NCBI RefSeq assembly: GCF_000143415.4
Contig: NW_003314302.1
Location: forward strand, 646,085 to 710,084
From: Selaginella moellendorffii
Taxonomy: Eukaryota > Streptophyta > Lycopodiopsida > Selaginellales > Selaginellaceae
Direction: 5' to 3'
DNA length: 64,000 bases
Shown in pieces: positions 46,629 to 58,344 of the stretch (its first letter is position 1; each line of letters opens with the position of its first letter). Made by a program: the position numbers and the translations under genes. Under the pieces are notes generated by a model. It had not been told where the DNA came from. It saw only the letters and a program-made list of their open reading frames with translations, and did not search any database.

Positions 46629-47318
46629 GTTTGATTTAAATTGTGTTTTCTCGTTTTTTGCTTTAGCTCGTTTTGATTGTTTGACTACCTTTGCCTTTTG
46701 TCCCCCTTTTTCTTTCTTCTTGCCGAGTCTCCAAGCCATCCTGATTTCTTTGCTGAAGTCCTTGCAAAAATCCAGTCTGAGAATACCAAGCTGAAGGCGA
46801 CCCTTCTTCACATGCAATAGGAGCTCGCTTCACTTTTGGCTCAAGGATCCAGCAAAGTTCCTAAACCAAAGGTGAGTTTCTTGGTGAAATTTTCAGGCAA
46901 GTGTCCTGAGCTTCGCGGATTCCTGAACCAGATGGAGCTGATCTTCACACTTCAACATCGGCAGTACCCCACTCCCGAGTCTCAAATTGGCACAATTGGG
47001 ACATTGCTCGAAGGTGCAGCTTTGTCATGGTTTTCTCCTCTTCTAGAGAAGAGCATGAAAGGGGTCATGGTTCCGAAGCTGATGGATCTTCAATTGTTCA
47101 AAGAAAAACTTGAAGCATGTTTTGGCGAGACGGATCGGGTTCGGGCTGCTACCACAAAGATGAGACGTCTCTCTCAGGGGTCTCATCTTGCCTTGATCTA
47201 CACTGCAGAGTTCCAACTTCTTGCTTTGAACACTTAGTGGGATGAGCGGGCTCTAATTGACCAATTTCGTTTCGGCCTCAACAACAGTGTCAAGGATTTC
47301 ACCATGGAGGATCCCAAG

Positions 47319-47480
47319 TGTAGCGTATGTGATCATGGGATGAGATTTGGATATACTGTCACCGTGGATCCTTGGAACCTTGGGGGATAAATAGGGATAA
47401 AATAGCCACTAAGGGCTCTCTCATTAAGCAATTGCCCCTTTTCCAGTTGGCTTAAGGGGAGAGAGATAAGGTGCGCTACA
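47319..47480 (+). repeat. Solo LTR of the miniature TRIM family
   Basis: A single 162-bp LTR, TGTAGCG...GCTACA, flanked by perfect 5-bp target duplications CCAAG (47314-47318 and 47481-47485). It is nearly identical to the two LTRs at 50201-50362 and 50713-50874. Removing it with one CCAAG restores the interrupted gag frame (MEDPK-DLLDAI). It formed by insertion and then LTR-LTR recombination. Confidence 0.93.
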
Positions 47481-50200
47481 CCAAGGACCTGTTAGATGCC
47501 ATCAACAAAGCTATTCGATATGACAATTGTCTCTTTGAACGTTGTCAGGAAAGTCGCCGCACCGCTGTTTTTCCATCCCAGACTCAGAAATCCCAGCTTG
47601 AGTTTTTGGGGCATACTCCTGAACCTACTGCTCCAGTCCTGATGGATATTTCTGGTACTCCCTGACTCATTAGAGGGAAGTTGATTCCTACTGAGAAGCA
47701 ACATTTGAATATCTCATAATCTTTGCCTTTACTGTGCTGATCCTAATCACAAAGTAGCTGTGTGTCCCAAAAAGCCTCCCCAACTGCTCGAGTTCACTCT
47801 GCCTCAAAATCCACCTCTGTTACAGTCAAGAAATGACCTTGTCCAAATAGAGTAGGAGCTGTCTGTTTGGACTCCCTGAATAAAAATCACTTTTCTTATT
47901 TATCAAGCTCCTCACCACCTTTCATCAAAGCCACCACCAATTCCCACAACTTCCATGTCCCATGTCTCCTTTCTTTCACCGGATAATCAAGACTCAAGGC
48001 TTTGGCGCTACTAGACTCGGGTGCAACTTCCTGCTTCATGGACATGGACTTTGCTGCCAGACATCACATTCCTTTTTTTCCTACCATACGGGATCTGAGG
48101 GTTGAAGGCATCGGCGGGCATTTTGTGTCTCCATCTTCTGGACTTAGGGAAACTTTACCCGTTCGAGTAACATCAGATCCACCGTCACCGATATTGCCTT
48201 CAACATCATCAACAACAAATCCTCCTCTGTGGTGCTCGGTCTTCCTTGGTTCCAACTATATCAGCCTCAGATCTGTTGGAAGGAATTATAGCTCATCTCT
48301 CCCACATCACCATCTCCCACGGCTTCCCCTACTATTCATCGAGTCCGAATCAGGAAAAGTTCCCTAAACTCAAATCGGGGTTCTATTCCTGACTCTACGA
48401 AGTTTTCACCCTCTTCTTTTTCCTCTCTTCCATCTTACGCTAGACAGTATCCTCGTCTCATCATTCCATTTAGTCGTATGCCTCCTCCTATCTCCACAAT
48501 CACTATGAAAGAACTCCTTCATGAAGAATCTATTTTCCTTTTTGCTTTGCATGTTTCTCCTATCAGTCTTCCTAAGAAGTATCATGATTTTGGGGATGTG
48601 TTTGACAAGAAAAAAGCTAGTGTACTGCATATTCATCAGCCTTATGATTGTCCCATTGATTTACAGGAAGGAGCATCACCTCCGTGGGGGCCTATCTACG
48701 GGTTATCCCCGTCCGAGCTTAAGGCCCTCAAAGACTACGTGGATGAGAACCTTGCCTCGGGGTACATTCAGCATTCGCAGTCCCCAGCTGGAGCACCTGT
48801 CTTCTTTGTTAAGAAGAAGGATGGGAGTTTGCGGCTAGTCATCGACTACCGAGGTTTGAACAAAGTGACTGTTCGGAACCGTTATCGGCTGCCCCTGATC
48901 TCGGACCTGTTGGAACGCCTCGGTGGTGCCCGCTTCTTCACCAAGATTGACCTCCGTGGAGCATACAACCTGATCCGGATCCAGCCTGGTGATGAATGGA
49001 AGACTACGTTCCGAACCTGCTATGGCCACTTCGAGTACATTGTCATGCCATTTGGCTTGACAAATGCTCTAGTAGTTTTCCAACATATGGCGAACGACGT
49101 CTTTTGGGAGTTTTTTGATCAGATGGTGATTGTCTACCTCGATGATATCCTCATGTACTCAAAAACTCAGGAGGAGCACAACGAAAATGTACGCAAGGTA
49201 CTGGTGAAGCTGCAAGAACACAGCCTATATGCGAAGCTTGAGAAATGTTCCTTCGATCAGCATTCTGTGGAGTTCCTTGGGTATATTGTCACTCCTAAGG
49301 GTATCACGATGGATCCTACCAAAGTCAAGATTATTCTCGAATGGAAGCCTCCACAATCAATGTCGGACGTTCAAGTTTTCCTTGGCTTTGTCAATTTTTA
49401 CCGCAAATTCATTGATCACTACTCTGACATTGTCCTTCCTCTCACGCATCTCACTCGCAATGATGTTCCCTTCTCTTAGTCTGCTGCTGCCCAGTAGGCC
49501 TTCGACACACTCAAGGTGGCCTTCAGTTCTGCTCCCGTCTTGATCCACGCTGATCCCTCACAACCTTTCTTCATCGAGGCTGACGCCTCCGACTTTGCCA
49601 TCAGTGCTGTGTTGTCTCAACTTGGAGCGGATCAAGAACTTCATCTGGTCACTTTCCATTCTTGGAAATTCCAGCCTGCGGAGATCAATTACGAAATCCA
49701 CGACAAGGAGCTCCTTGCCATTGTGGATTCCTTTGGAGAGTGGCACCATTTCTTAGAGGGGGCAGGCCATCAAACAACAGTCTGGACGGATCACAAAAAT
49801 GTTGAGTACTTTGCCACTTCCCGAGTTTTGAGCTGTTGTCAAGCAAGGTGGGCACAATTCCTGAATCAGTTTGACTTTGTTATCAAGTACAGACCTGGAA
49901 AGCATCAAGGCCTTCCTGATGCTCTTTCAAGGCGCTCCTATCTCAGTCTCAGGCCTAGTAATCCTGCCTTCGATCAACAGGATCAAGTTATCCTCGATCC
50001 TGATTAGCTTCAAATTATGGCAATTTCCCTGGCCCCTCAGAACTCCTCCTTGATGGATGCAATCAGAAACGATCTTCAATCCGATGATCTTGCCAGTGAC
50101 ATTTTCCCCCATCTTCAGGCTGGACACCCAGTGACTCCCGACTGCCGGCGATTTGATGAGTTTGAGTTCTTAGATGGCTTATTGTACCGTGGGGAGTAGC

Positions 50201-50874
50201 TGTAGCGCATGTGATCATGGGATGAGATTTGGATATACTGTCACCGTGGATCCTTGGAACCTTGGGGGATAAATGGGGATAAAATAGCCACTAAGGGCTC
50301 TCTCATCAAGCAATTGCCCCTTTTCCAGTTGGCTTAAGGGGAGAGAGATAAGGTGTGCTACAGTTGGTATCAGAGCAAATGGCACGGGTTCGATTCCCAT
50401 TGATTAGTGGCTACTTAAAAATATAATATACCCTTGAGCAAGGTATATTCTTACCCCTAAATTTGAAATCGTACGTATTGAGCATCCATGCGTACGTCCT
50501 TCCTCTTGTGTGGAGTATCCACGGACGAAGGTATCCACCGTGGGACTGCGGTACGGGTGGATGACTAATTGCCTCACATGGAATAGCTGGTCTACACAAT
50601 AGAAGGATTGGTAGATTGAGTGCAGAAATGGAGGTGCTGGTTCCCCTTGGCTCAATAGGGGTTGTTAGTCAATAGTCAATGAGGACATTAACATCTCTGA
50701 AGGGGGGGTGAGTGTAGCACATGTGATCATGGGATGAGATTTGGATATACTGTCACCATGGATCCTTGGAACCTTGGGGGATAAATGGGGATAAAATAGC
50801 CACTAAGGGCTCTCTCATCAAGCAATTGCCCCTTTTCCAGTTGGTTTAAGGGGAGAGAGATAAGGTGCGCTACA
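50201..50874 (+). mobile_element. TRIM (terminal-repeat retrotransposon in miniature), 674 bp
   Basis: Two 162-bp LTRs (50201-50362 and 50713-50874; TGTAGC...GCTACA) flank a 350-bp non-coding centre. Two bases after the 5' LTR is TGGTATCAGAGC (50365-50376), the classic primer site for initiator tRNA-Met. A purine run (GAAGGGGGGGTGAG, about 50699-50712) precedes the 3' LTR. Target duplications are GTAGC (50196-50200) and GCAGC (50875-50879), one mismatch. It splits the pol of gypsy element 3; excising it restores the coding context around GGGGAGCAGCTTTATG. Close identity of the LTRs suggests a fairly young insertion. Confidence 0.95.
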
Positions 50875-51359
50875 GCAGCTTTATGTTCCTGAAGGTAATG
50901 CTCGAAGGTTGGTCCTGATGGCGTGCCATAATAGCCCGACTGCTGGTCACTTCGGCATTGCCAAGACCTATGAGCTAGTTGCACGGGACTTTTGGTGGCC
51001 TCACATGGATGACTACATCAAAGCTTTTGTTACCTCCTGTGACACTTGTGCCCGGAATAAGGTACTTCACCACCTTCCTTCAGGTTTGCTTCGTTCCCTC
51101 CCAGTCCCTTCAGGTCCTTGGGAATCCATCTCCATGGATTTCTTGAGTGATCTTCCGAGTTCTTGAGGCTTCAACAACATTTTAGTCTTGGTGAATTGTT
51201 TCACAAAGATGGCTCACTTCCTGCCATGTACCAAGGAGTTTTTGGGCAAGGACATGGCAAAACTGGTATTCAGGGAAATTTTCCGACTTCATGGGATTCC
51301 TGCAGATGTGGTTTCGGATCAGGGACCTCAGTTCATCTCTCATTTCTGGCAACGGTTTT

Positions 51360-51538
51360 AGGCCATCCTCGATCCAAGAGTGGTGGAGCTTCATCAACCT
51401 ATAGTATATATAGGTTAGCCTTGTTCCATTTCTTCACAATCTGAATCAATACTAGTCTAAGGCCTTTTCTTTGTTTCCACTAGCTTTTCTCTTTGTCTTT
51501 TGCATTTTCCAATCTTGATCTTGTTGGGGGTCTTGACA
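51360..51538 (+). repeat. Truncated 3' LTR of gypsy element 3
   Basis: Matches the last ~180 bp of the 5' LTR (46450-46628), including GTATATATAGG and GGGTCTTGACA, but the first ~180 bp are missing. It is fused directly to integrase sequence at about 51355. The TSD AATTA follows at 51539. Confidence 0.9.
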
Positions 51539-54000
51539 AATTATGGCTCTGCAAACAATGTGTTTGTCAAGTCGTAAGTTGATTGTCGGAACATCATTGT
51601 CACAATTGCCTAGTTGAATCTCGGTTCAAAATGTGTCGACAGCTGTCTGTGTTAGGTTGAGTATGGGCAAGTCTGTCAGAACGTTATTCAGTGCAAATGT
51701 CATATTAGTGAGCTGTTTGGTGAGGTAGGTGCAATCTTCAGCAGTTGGGCGACGGTGATATGGTTGCTGTTGAAGATTGTTGTCGTTGATGATTGGTTCG
51801 TCAACCTCATTGTTGTTGGATGATTGTAGCTGTTCATCAGCTTGGTGTGAGTTGTCAACTTCTTCGTCGAGTGCTTGACTATTGGACGATTCTAGTTGTT
51901 CGTCTTCATTGCTGTTGACTGGGTATGTCAGAGTGCAACCGTAGTGGGTGAAGTCAAGTTGTTATCTTGTCGGCACATTGAAGTCGAAAGCATGTTCGAA
52001 AAGTCTTGCTGATAGTGGGCTTTGATAGATGTTGGATGCAAATATCAGATCTATCAGTGCTGTGAAGATCGGTTGGTATGGCAAAAATGGTGCCAGTCTG
52101 GTGAAGTTTGTAAATCCGGATGGAAAACTCGGTCGTTTGTCGTCACCGTAGATGGGGTTGGTGAATGTACCTTTGAACTGGTTGTATGCTGCTTGAAAAA
52201 TGTTTTGTTGCTTGGGTGTAGTCTATGTTGACTGCTTGAATGTTTGGTTGGGCTTGGGCACTTCGGTGGGTGCTATCAAGAGTGTTGGTTCAAGCTCAGG
52301 CACTTCTGTGGGTGCTGTCAAGGGTGCTGGTGGTGGTGTGTCTGGTGGTGTTGTGTAGTTTTTGTATTCTTTACGGATGTCTGATAATAGTTCGTCAAAG
52401 TTAGCTCACAGTAATAATTTGTGTCGGATGTAATTCTCTCTTTTAGAGGGTTTGATAACTTGATTCAACTTTTCTTGGTCTTTCTTTCTCTTTGTTTCTA
52501 AATTCTTTAAATCTTTATCTAAATGTCAGATAAGCCATTGTTAGTCTTCTTCCGACTTGCTGGATTTTCTTCTTGGTTTTGGACACATGCATTCTTCTAC
52601 TTATTGTCAGTGTCACACCCGTGTCTATAGATGAATTCAGTGTTGATCCAAAATGCTGAAACAGATTTAATTTCGTAAAGCAATCAAAAATAAAACAACT
52701 CTAATTGTCCTAGGGGTCCTAGAAATTCTTCTTCATGGAGAAGTATGCCATTAGTCAATTGAATGAAGTAACTCTAGAGAAGGAGGTCTTGAGTCTGCTG
52801 TCGGATGAGTTCCTGAATGTTGTTGGGGAGTGTTCGAACTTGTTGGAGTAATTGTGTCAAGTCAGTCATGCAGTTCTGTTAGAAATTTGGGAGACTGTCA
52901 GTGGGCTAATTGTCAATAAAGTCGTCAGGAATCAAGTAATGACAGATGTGGTCGACTTGTTTTTTGAGCTTGTTTTTTCTTTTCGGTGCAAATGTCAACA
53001 GTGGTGCATGTTGGGCTGGGTTGTGTCAGGTCAGGTTGAGCTGAGTCGGGTTGTGTTTAATTGAGTTGTGTTGGATCAAATTGGCTGGCACAGTATGCAG
53101 ACTGGTCGTCCACTTGCCAGTGCCAAGATGGAGTTCATGAAGAGTTTGGGATACTTGGGTTTGTCTAGAATGATTTCTTTGATAATGTCATTAAGTTTTT
53201 TGAGTCCAGATCGGGCGATGGCATGATTGGCGAGAGTTATTGTGGTGAACGTGTTGACTTTGAACTAAGTTCGGACTGTTGTTTTGGTGCTGAACTGCTG
53301 ACTCCGTTGGAGGGGTTGCCAAAAAATTGGTGGTGCATTGTCGAGTTGTCCCTTGACAAGTTCTCCAACACTGGGTAATAGAGTGATGGGTTCATCTTTG
53401 GTGCAAGTCCAAAGGATGTGCTTCGATATTGGGAGTGGACACGGGAACTAGAATCATGTTAGAGCGCTGGGATTGCCGGGTTGATGATTGCTCAGAAGAG
53501 GGGTGTGTTTTGGCAGTGGTGTCGGTTTGTGTTGAGCATGCTGGTTGAGTTCTCGAGCTTGGAGTGTGTGTTCTTGTGCTTGGAGTTAGAGTTGGCCAAT
53601 GAAGTTGCCGAGGGCATCTGCTGATGGAGGTGCTGGTCAACTGGAGTTTCTTTTTGAAGATGGTTGTTGGTGCAGAAACTCAATTTTTAGTTGAATTGTG
53701 TCGTGTTGGAGTTGTTGGAGGTCTTTATCGGTGATTGGACTTGGAGATCTTGAGAGAGAGCTTTCAGATTCTTCAAATATCTCCTCTAGGAAGTGTCTTC
53801 CTCTACTGCGTTGGGCAGCGACCACTCAACTCAGACGCCATTGATTCATGTTGGTGGTGGCATTTGCTTGTCGAATCTGGGTGAATTTTGGTGAGTTGGG
53901 TAGATTTCTTGATCTTTCTTGCTATCTGTGCATAGAGAATGGAAAAAGAACTAAAGAATTTGTGAACCTGAAGGGGAATTCAGAGGCCGTGGTTGCCAAA
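51539..54000 (-). mobile_element. Gypsy element 2 (minus), upstream gag-side part
   Basis: Right arm of the element interrupted by gypsy element 3. Minus-strand frames near 53825-53392 are Gln/Ser/Thr-rich gag-like sequence (RSRGRHFLEEIFEESESSLS, DLQQLQHDTIQLK). No zinc knuckle was found, and stops are frequent. Next to the LTR at 54001 the minus strand reads TTTGGCAACCACGGCCTC, which is where the primer site should be. Confidence 0.75.
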
Positions 54001-54200
54001 TGAAGAGGTGTGGATACTCCTCTTCGCTAGATATCTACTGCTAATGAGAAAACAAAGGGGGAAAGGGCCTGATCTCCAAGGGCTGAGAAGGAAAAATGAG
54101 TGAATGAGTGCTGTGTATTGACATGAAAACAATGAATGGAGATAAGGATCCACAACTCTGAATTGCCCCCTTAGAAGACTAGTGGTTCTAATTGCCAACA
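54001..54200 (-). repeat. 5' LTR of gypsy element 2
   Basis: Starts TGAAGAGGTGTGGATACTCC, as does the partial copy at 44625. The likely end is ATTGCCAACA at about 54200, giving a 200-bp LTR. The right boundary is inferred from the TG...CA rule because the other copy is truncated. No target duplication was recognised. Confidence 0.6.
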
Positions 54201-55204
54201 TATGCTAATAAATGGTATATGCTGTGTATGATCAAATCTATGGCTCCAATGCAGCTCTGGGTTCAAGGTTAGAATCCCTTGAGCCTGGGTTTTTCATTGA
54301 TACACCTACATTGTAGTGCTTGCATGGCAGCTTCCTACTTGTAGCAAGCTTGGACATTGTCCTAGAATGCCTGAGTTGATTGGGTATCTCTTGAAGGTGC
54401 ATCACAGCTTCAAGCATCTCTTTTGCTTTGAAACGCCCTGGACAGGTGAGTGTAATCCTGCTGTGATAGTGCAGAGATGCATTGGAACATGTCAACAAGC
54501 ACGAGGTGATACGGTCTTATATGCGTCAATCCTGACGAGCAAAGAGGAGCAAAGGGGCTTCTTATGATTGCACAGCACTAACCTTGATGTACAAAAGATC
54601 AGCAGCATTTCTTTTTTCATGAGACCTCCATAAAATTTGTTCTCTGTGCCCAATGGATCCCTCAGTCCACCATATGCTGACAAAAGGCTCCACTGCATTG
54701 AACGTCCCCATGTGATATGCCATAGGCTCAGACATTGGCAACTTTGCTATAGCCCCGCTTGCGGCTGCACTTGCTCCATTTTGATAGGGCTAGATCTTTT
54801 AATTTCTGGTTGCATTCGTAGAGAACCCAGATGATCCAGTATGTTCTCTTTGACTTGATGTCTTTTTCTATACAATGGAGTTTTCATTAAAATTCCTTTT
54901 GTTTAAAGTTCCCATTCTTTCTAAAATGCCTAATCTTCATGTAGGAAAGCCTTTGTCAAGAAACTAGGCTGGGGAATGCGATAAAACATCACCACTGTTG
55001 ATAGTCTAGAGAAAGTTTCCTTTGGACTAAGTTGGATTTGCTGGCTTACGAACAGATCACTACGAGCTCATCATGTTTCTAAGAAATCACTCTAGAAATT
55101 CGACAGGTTTCCAATCGAGGCAAGATTGCAATCCATTTGATTTTCAAATGTCGTGTCTTACTGCTAGAAAGCACTTCTTTGGTTTTAACATCTATAGATG
55201 AGAT
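54201..55204. other. Region without recognised gene
   Basis: Short frames on both strands overlap (for example 54316-54567 plus, 54698-54492 minus) and none shows a known domain. It might contain heavily decayed PPR-gene sequence related to the remnant at 55.7-56.6 kb. Confidence 0.35.
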
Positions 55205-55570
55205 TTACAGTTTGGAAATCCTTTTGCTTGTGAGACCAAGCAGCTCCATCACCTCTCTTAAAATCGTCAAGTTTTCTTCTTCATCGCCCACCTCATGGTT
55301 TGCCTTCCAGGCCACTTCCTCAAAGAGCAAAGAGAGCTCCTCCTCCTCTCGCATGAACTCCTCATTCATGGAACTCGTCCTTCCACTCCCAGAAACGCGC
55401 TCCCAGCCTTCCTCATCATCATTAGCTACTCGTGACTCCACTTCGCTGAAGAGCTTGTAGAGCAGCTCTTCCTCTTGCAAATACCAGGCTCTCTCTTTGC
55501 ACGATTCGTTTGCTGCCCATGTGAAGTCCATCTTCACTCCTTCATTCATCCGCGGCTGATCTCCAAGCAT
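55205..55570 (-). CDS. Hypothetical acidic protein, possibly partial
   Basis: A 121-residue minus-strand frame, rich in Glu and strongly charged (YLQEEELLYKLFSEVESRVA; MREEEELSLLFEEVAWKANH), likely helical or coiled coil. There is no recognised domain, signal peptide or membrane segment. Its first ~45 codons and upstream DNA are duplicated at 43096-43446. It lies just downstream of a broken PPR gene on the same strand and might be a piece of that gene or an independent small gene. Existence as a gene is uncertain. Confidence 0.4.
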   Translation of the reverse strand: MLGDQPRMNEGVKMDFTWAANESCKERAWYLQEEELLYKLFSEVESRVANDDEEGWERVSGSGRTSSMNEEFMREEEELSLLFEEVAWKANHEVGDEEENLTILREVMELLGLTSKRISKL

Positions 55571-55786
55571 CTCTACACCACACCCAACTTCTCTTGAAAG
55601 TCTAGTTAGCCCTTAACCTAATCTCATTATATACTGCTAAGACACCTTTTCCTAGATGATAATATTCTTTCTACCTTCTCCTTTACAAATATACTTGTGT
55701 TTAGTATAAGTTTTTTTGTAGCGATGGAGATGGTGCCAAGAAACTGACATTATATCTAAAATCAATCAAAGAGGTTCATTACTACT
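55441..55786. repeat. Segmental duplicate of 43096-43446
   Basis: About 350 bp nearly identical to the left copy, with a ~13-bp indel (CCCAACTTCTC versus CCCAAGCGCTATAGATCTTCTC) and a short TTTAGTATAAG insertion. The pair brackets 12 kb that hold all the nested retroelements. Confidence 0.85.
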
Positions 55787-56600
55787 TCCTCCTCATCGAT
55801 ATCATCCTCATCACTTCTCCAAGAATACCAAGGAAAACTCTGAACCACCTGTGGAGGTGAGTCCGGCATTACTTTACAGAGTTTTGTTACCGGAGCGTCC
55901 AAAAGCAGCGATTGTGGCAGTTCAAGCCGTGACATTTCTTGCTGCAAGGTATTAAGCTTTGCTTGCTCGACATCCCTGGCTAGGGCACATACTGTCAGCA
56001 TTGAGTTTACCGTGATTGTAGCCAGTTCTGGCATAGTTTCAAACACACAGCTTGACTCGATTGAGACAAGAGCAAGTCCATGAAACCACGTTAGTTTTGG
56101 CTTGTGAACACCATTTTGGGCAAAGAATACTCAAGACGTTTTTGCAATAGTTTAAATTACCACTATCTTCCATTTGACATGCTTCTAACTCACTTATATC
56201 AACCATAGGTGGCGAGCAAGGAATTATGTATGCCATGAGGTTCTGCACGGGCATATCCATGGACATCACTAGCGCCATATCTACATCGTCGCACAAGAAT
56301 CCACGTTTGGGCATATTGTCTTTGTTCGTTCAAGCTGTATGTCTTTGACAAAATGGCCGAGCACAGTGTCTTGAAATTATCTTTGTGTTTCATGAAAAAG
56401 TGCCAACTCGGCATGCACTGCGTTAATTCTTTCATTTCCACCAGATACCCTGAATTGGCATATGCAAGAAGTATCACATTCCAAGCCACCACATTTGTTG
56501 GCATCGCGCCAAACAAGAGCATTGCACCCATTGAGGCATAATGCAGCGAGGACGGCAGGCAAATGGGACCAAAGACTGCCCGAATGTCAATGCATTCATC
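55762..56600 (-). pseudogene. Pentatricopeptide-repeat (PPR) protein gene, decayed
   Basis: PPR proteins bind organellar RNA and number in the hundreds in lycophytes. On the minus strand one frame has LLFGAMPTNVVAWNVILLAYANSGYLVEM (about 56530-56440), a clear PPR unit. Another frame has MFETMPELATITVNSMLTVCALARDVEQA (56046 on), also a PPR unit. Between them, pieces such as GFLCDDVDMALVMSMDMPVQ lie in overlapping frames, so at least two frameshifts break the gene. No complete start or C-terminal domain can be defined. Confidence 0.7.
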
Positions 56601-57477
56601 GTAGGATCATACAGGAACTTCTTGTGCTACAGTGCCTGGTCCAGGAAATGCAACCTTGGATGCGTGTGGCCTCCAACATTTCACTATTTGTGGGGTGAAG
56701 TATGGCTCAGATGCACACCATTTCTTTGGTTAAATGCAAGTAGTAGGTAGATTTTAGATGGGGATGATCCAAACTTGGAGTTGAGCTCACGAATTGAGCT
56801 TAATTCAGCTCAAATCAATGCTAGTCAACATAATCAACCATAAGTTTTATAAGGAAATGTTAAGTCAGAAAAATGTTATTCTTTGGTGAACTTGAAATTT
56901 ATGAATTTAATTATCAATGGTTCAGAGAAATTTTTATTTTTTGAATCTTTATAATGCAATTTATACAATAAAATACTGTTTCTAGAATTAGAAGTTCATT
57001 TGAACCCATAGAATTTTTTAGGCTTTATTGGTCCCAAATAAAAATGGGAATATTAAAGTTCGAATAAACTTCAAATTTCTATTGTACATTTCAACATTTT
57101 GATATTTTAACAATTGACCAAAAATATATAAATAATTTGAAAACTGATTCACTTATTCATTCTTTAGGGTTTACATAGATGGGAAACAAGGAAGACAAAA
57201 AATCTGTAAGTAGTTTTAGCATACAGAAATGTAAAAATGTTAATTTTATTTCACTACCACAATTTTCATATTACACGCTTGGTCCTTATTACTCATCTGG
57301 GAATGTGGAGACCACTATCAATATTGATAAAAATGCTCATGTTACTTCCGAAACAACAATCCAGAGCAAAAGAAAAGAAGAAATAGACAGCACAATGGAA
57401 AGCACTAATAAATCCATTCTATAAAGTTTTCAATGGCTTTTGTAATCCACTAAATTTTTTTTTAAAAAACAGTAAAT
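56601..57477. other. AT-rich region with one small unassigned ORF
   Basis: From about 56760 the DNA is strongly AT-rich. The plus-strand frame 57179-57424 (81 residues, MGNKEDKKSVSSFSIQKCKN, Lys/Ser/Thr-rich) has no recognised domain and no confident gene structure. Confidence 0.3.
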
Positions 57478-57970
<493 letters not shown>

Positions 57971-57972
<2 letters not shown>

Positions 57973-58344
57973 CTTTTGATATGTTTTATTTTTGCAAAGA
58001 GTATAAGTGTGTAATATATGATATGGACAAATCAAAGAGCTAAATATATATATGATTTTGAGATTGAAAAGTAATCTTGTAGAAAGGCATACTTGCGTGT
58101 CCATGTGCATTTGCCATTATTTTATATGGCAGGCCAGCTATATAAAATAAGGTTACGTATTATATATATGCTAGTTTTTAGCTTCTAGAACCCTAAAGCC
58201 ACTTGTCTCTTATAGTAGGTTGTAATTACTAAGACTGACAATTATGATTCAATATATTGTCATATTATAATAAAACATCATTCCTGAGATTAAAATATAG
58301 TATATTAATTAAAGAATTTTTATTGTTGGGAAATTTAATTTTTC
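57971..58344. other. AT-rich spacer
   Basis: No gene seen between the microsatellite and the first copy of the tandem unknown gene. Confidence 0.5.

Larger units (their letters stand above)
46268..51538 (+). mobile_element. Nested Ty3/gypsy element 3 (sushi-like chromovirus type), deleted at 3' end
   Basis: A plus-strand element inserted into gypsy element 2, with TSD AATTA on both sides (46263-46267 and 51539-51543). Gag (46836 on; FLNQMELIFTLQHRQYPTPES, GTLLEGAALSWFSPLLE) resembles sushi-type Gag and is split by a solo LTR at 47319-47480. A zinc knuckle (CLYCADPNHKVAVC) lies near 47730. Protease ALLDSGATSCF starts at 48002. RT (48478-49479) has YLDD and FTKIDLRGAYNLIRI. RNase H begins FFIEADASDFAISAVL (49516-50007). 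The integrase zinc region (HNSPTAGHFGIAKTYELV...SCDTCARNK) and core follow (50909-51352). A 674-bp miniature element sits between RNase H and integrase. The rest of integrase and the first half of the 3' LTR are deleted. Stops throughout. Confidence 0.92.

Noticed and set aside
50341-50420. Possible tRNA gene, because of GGTATCAGAGC and GGGTTCGATTCCC
   Set aside because: No acceptor, D or anticodon arms can be folded; these are the TRIM primer site and an isolated B-box-like motif.
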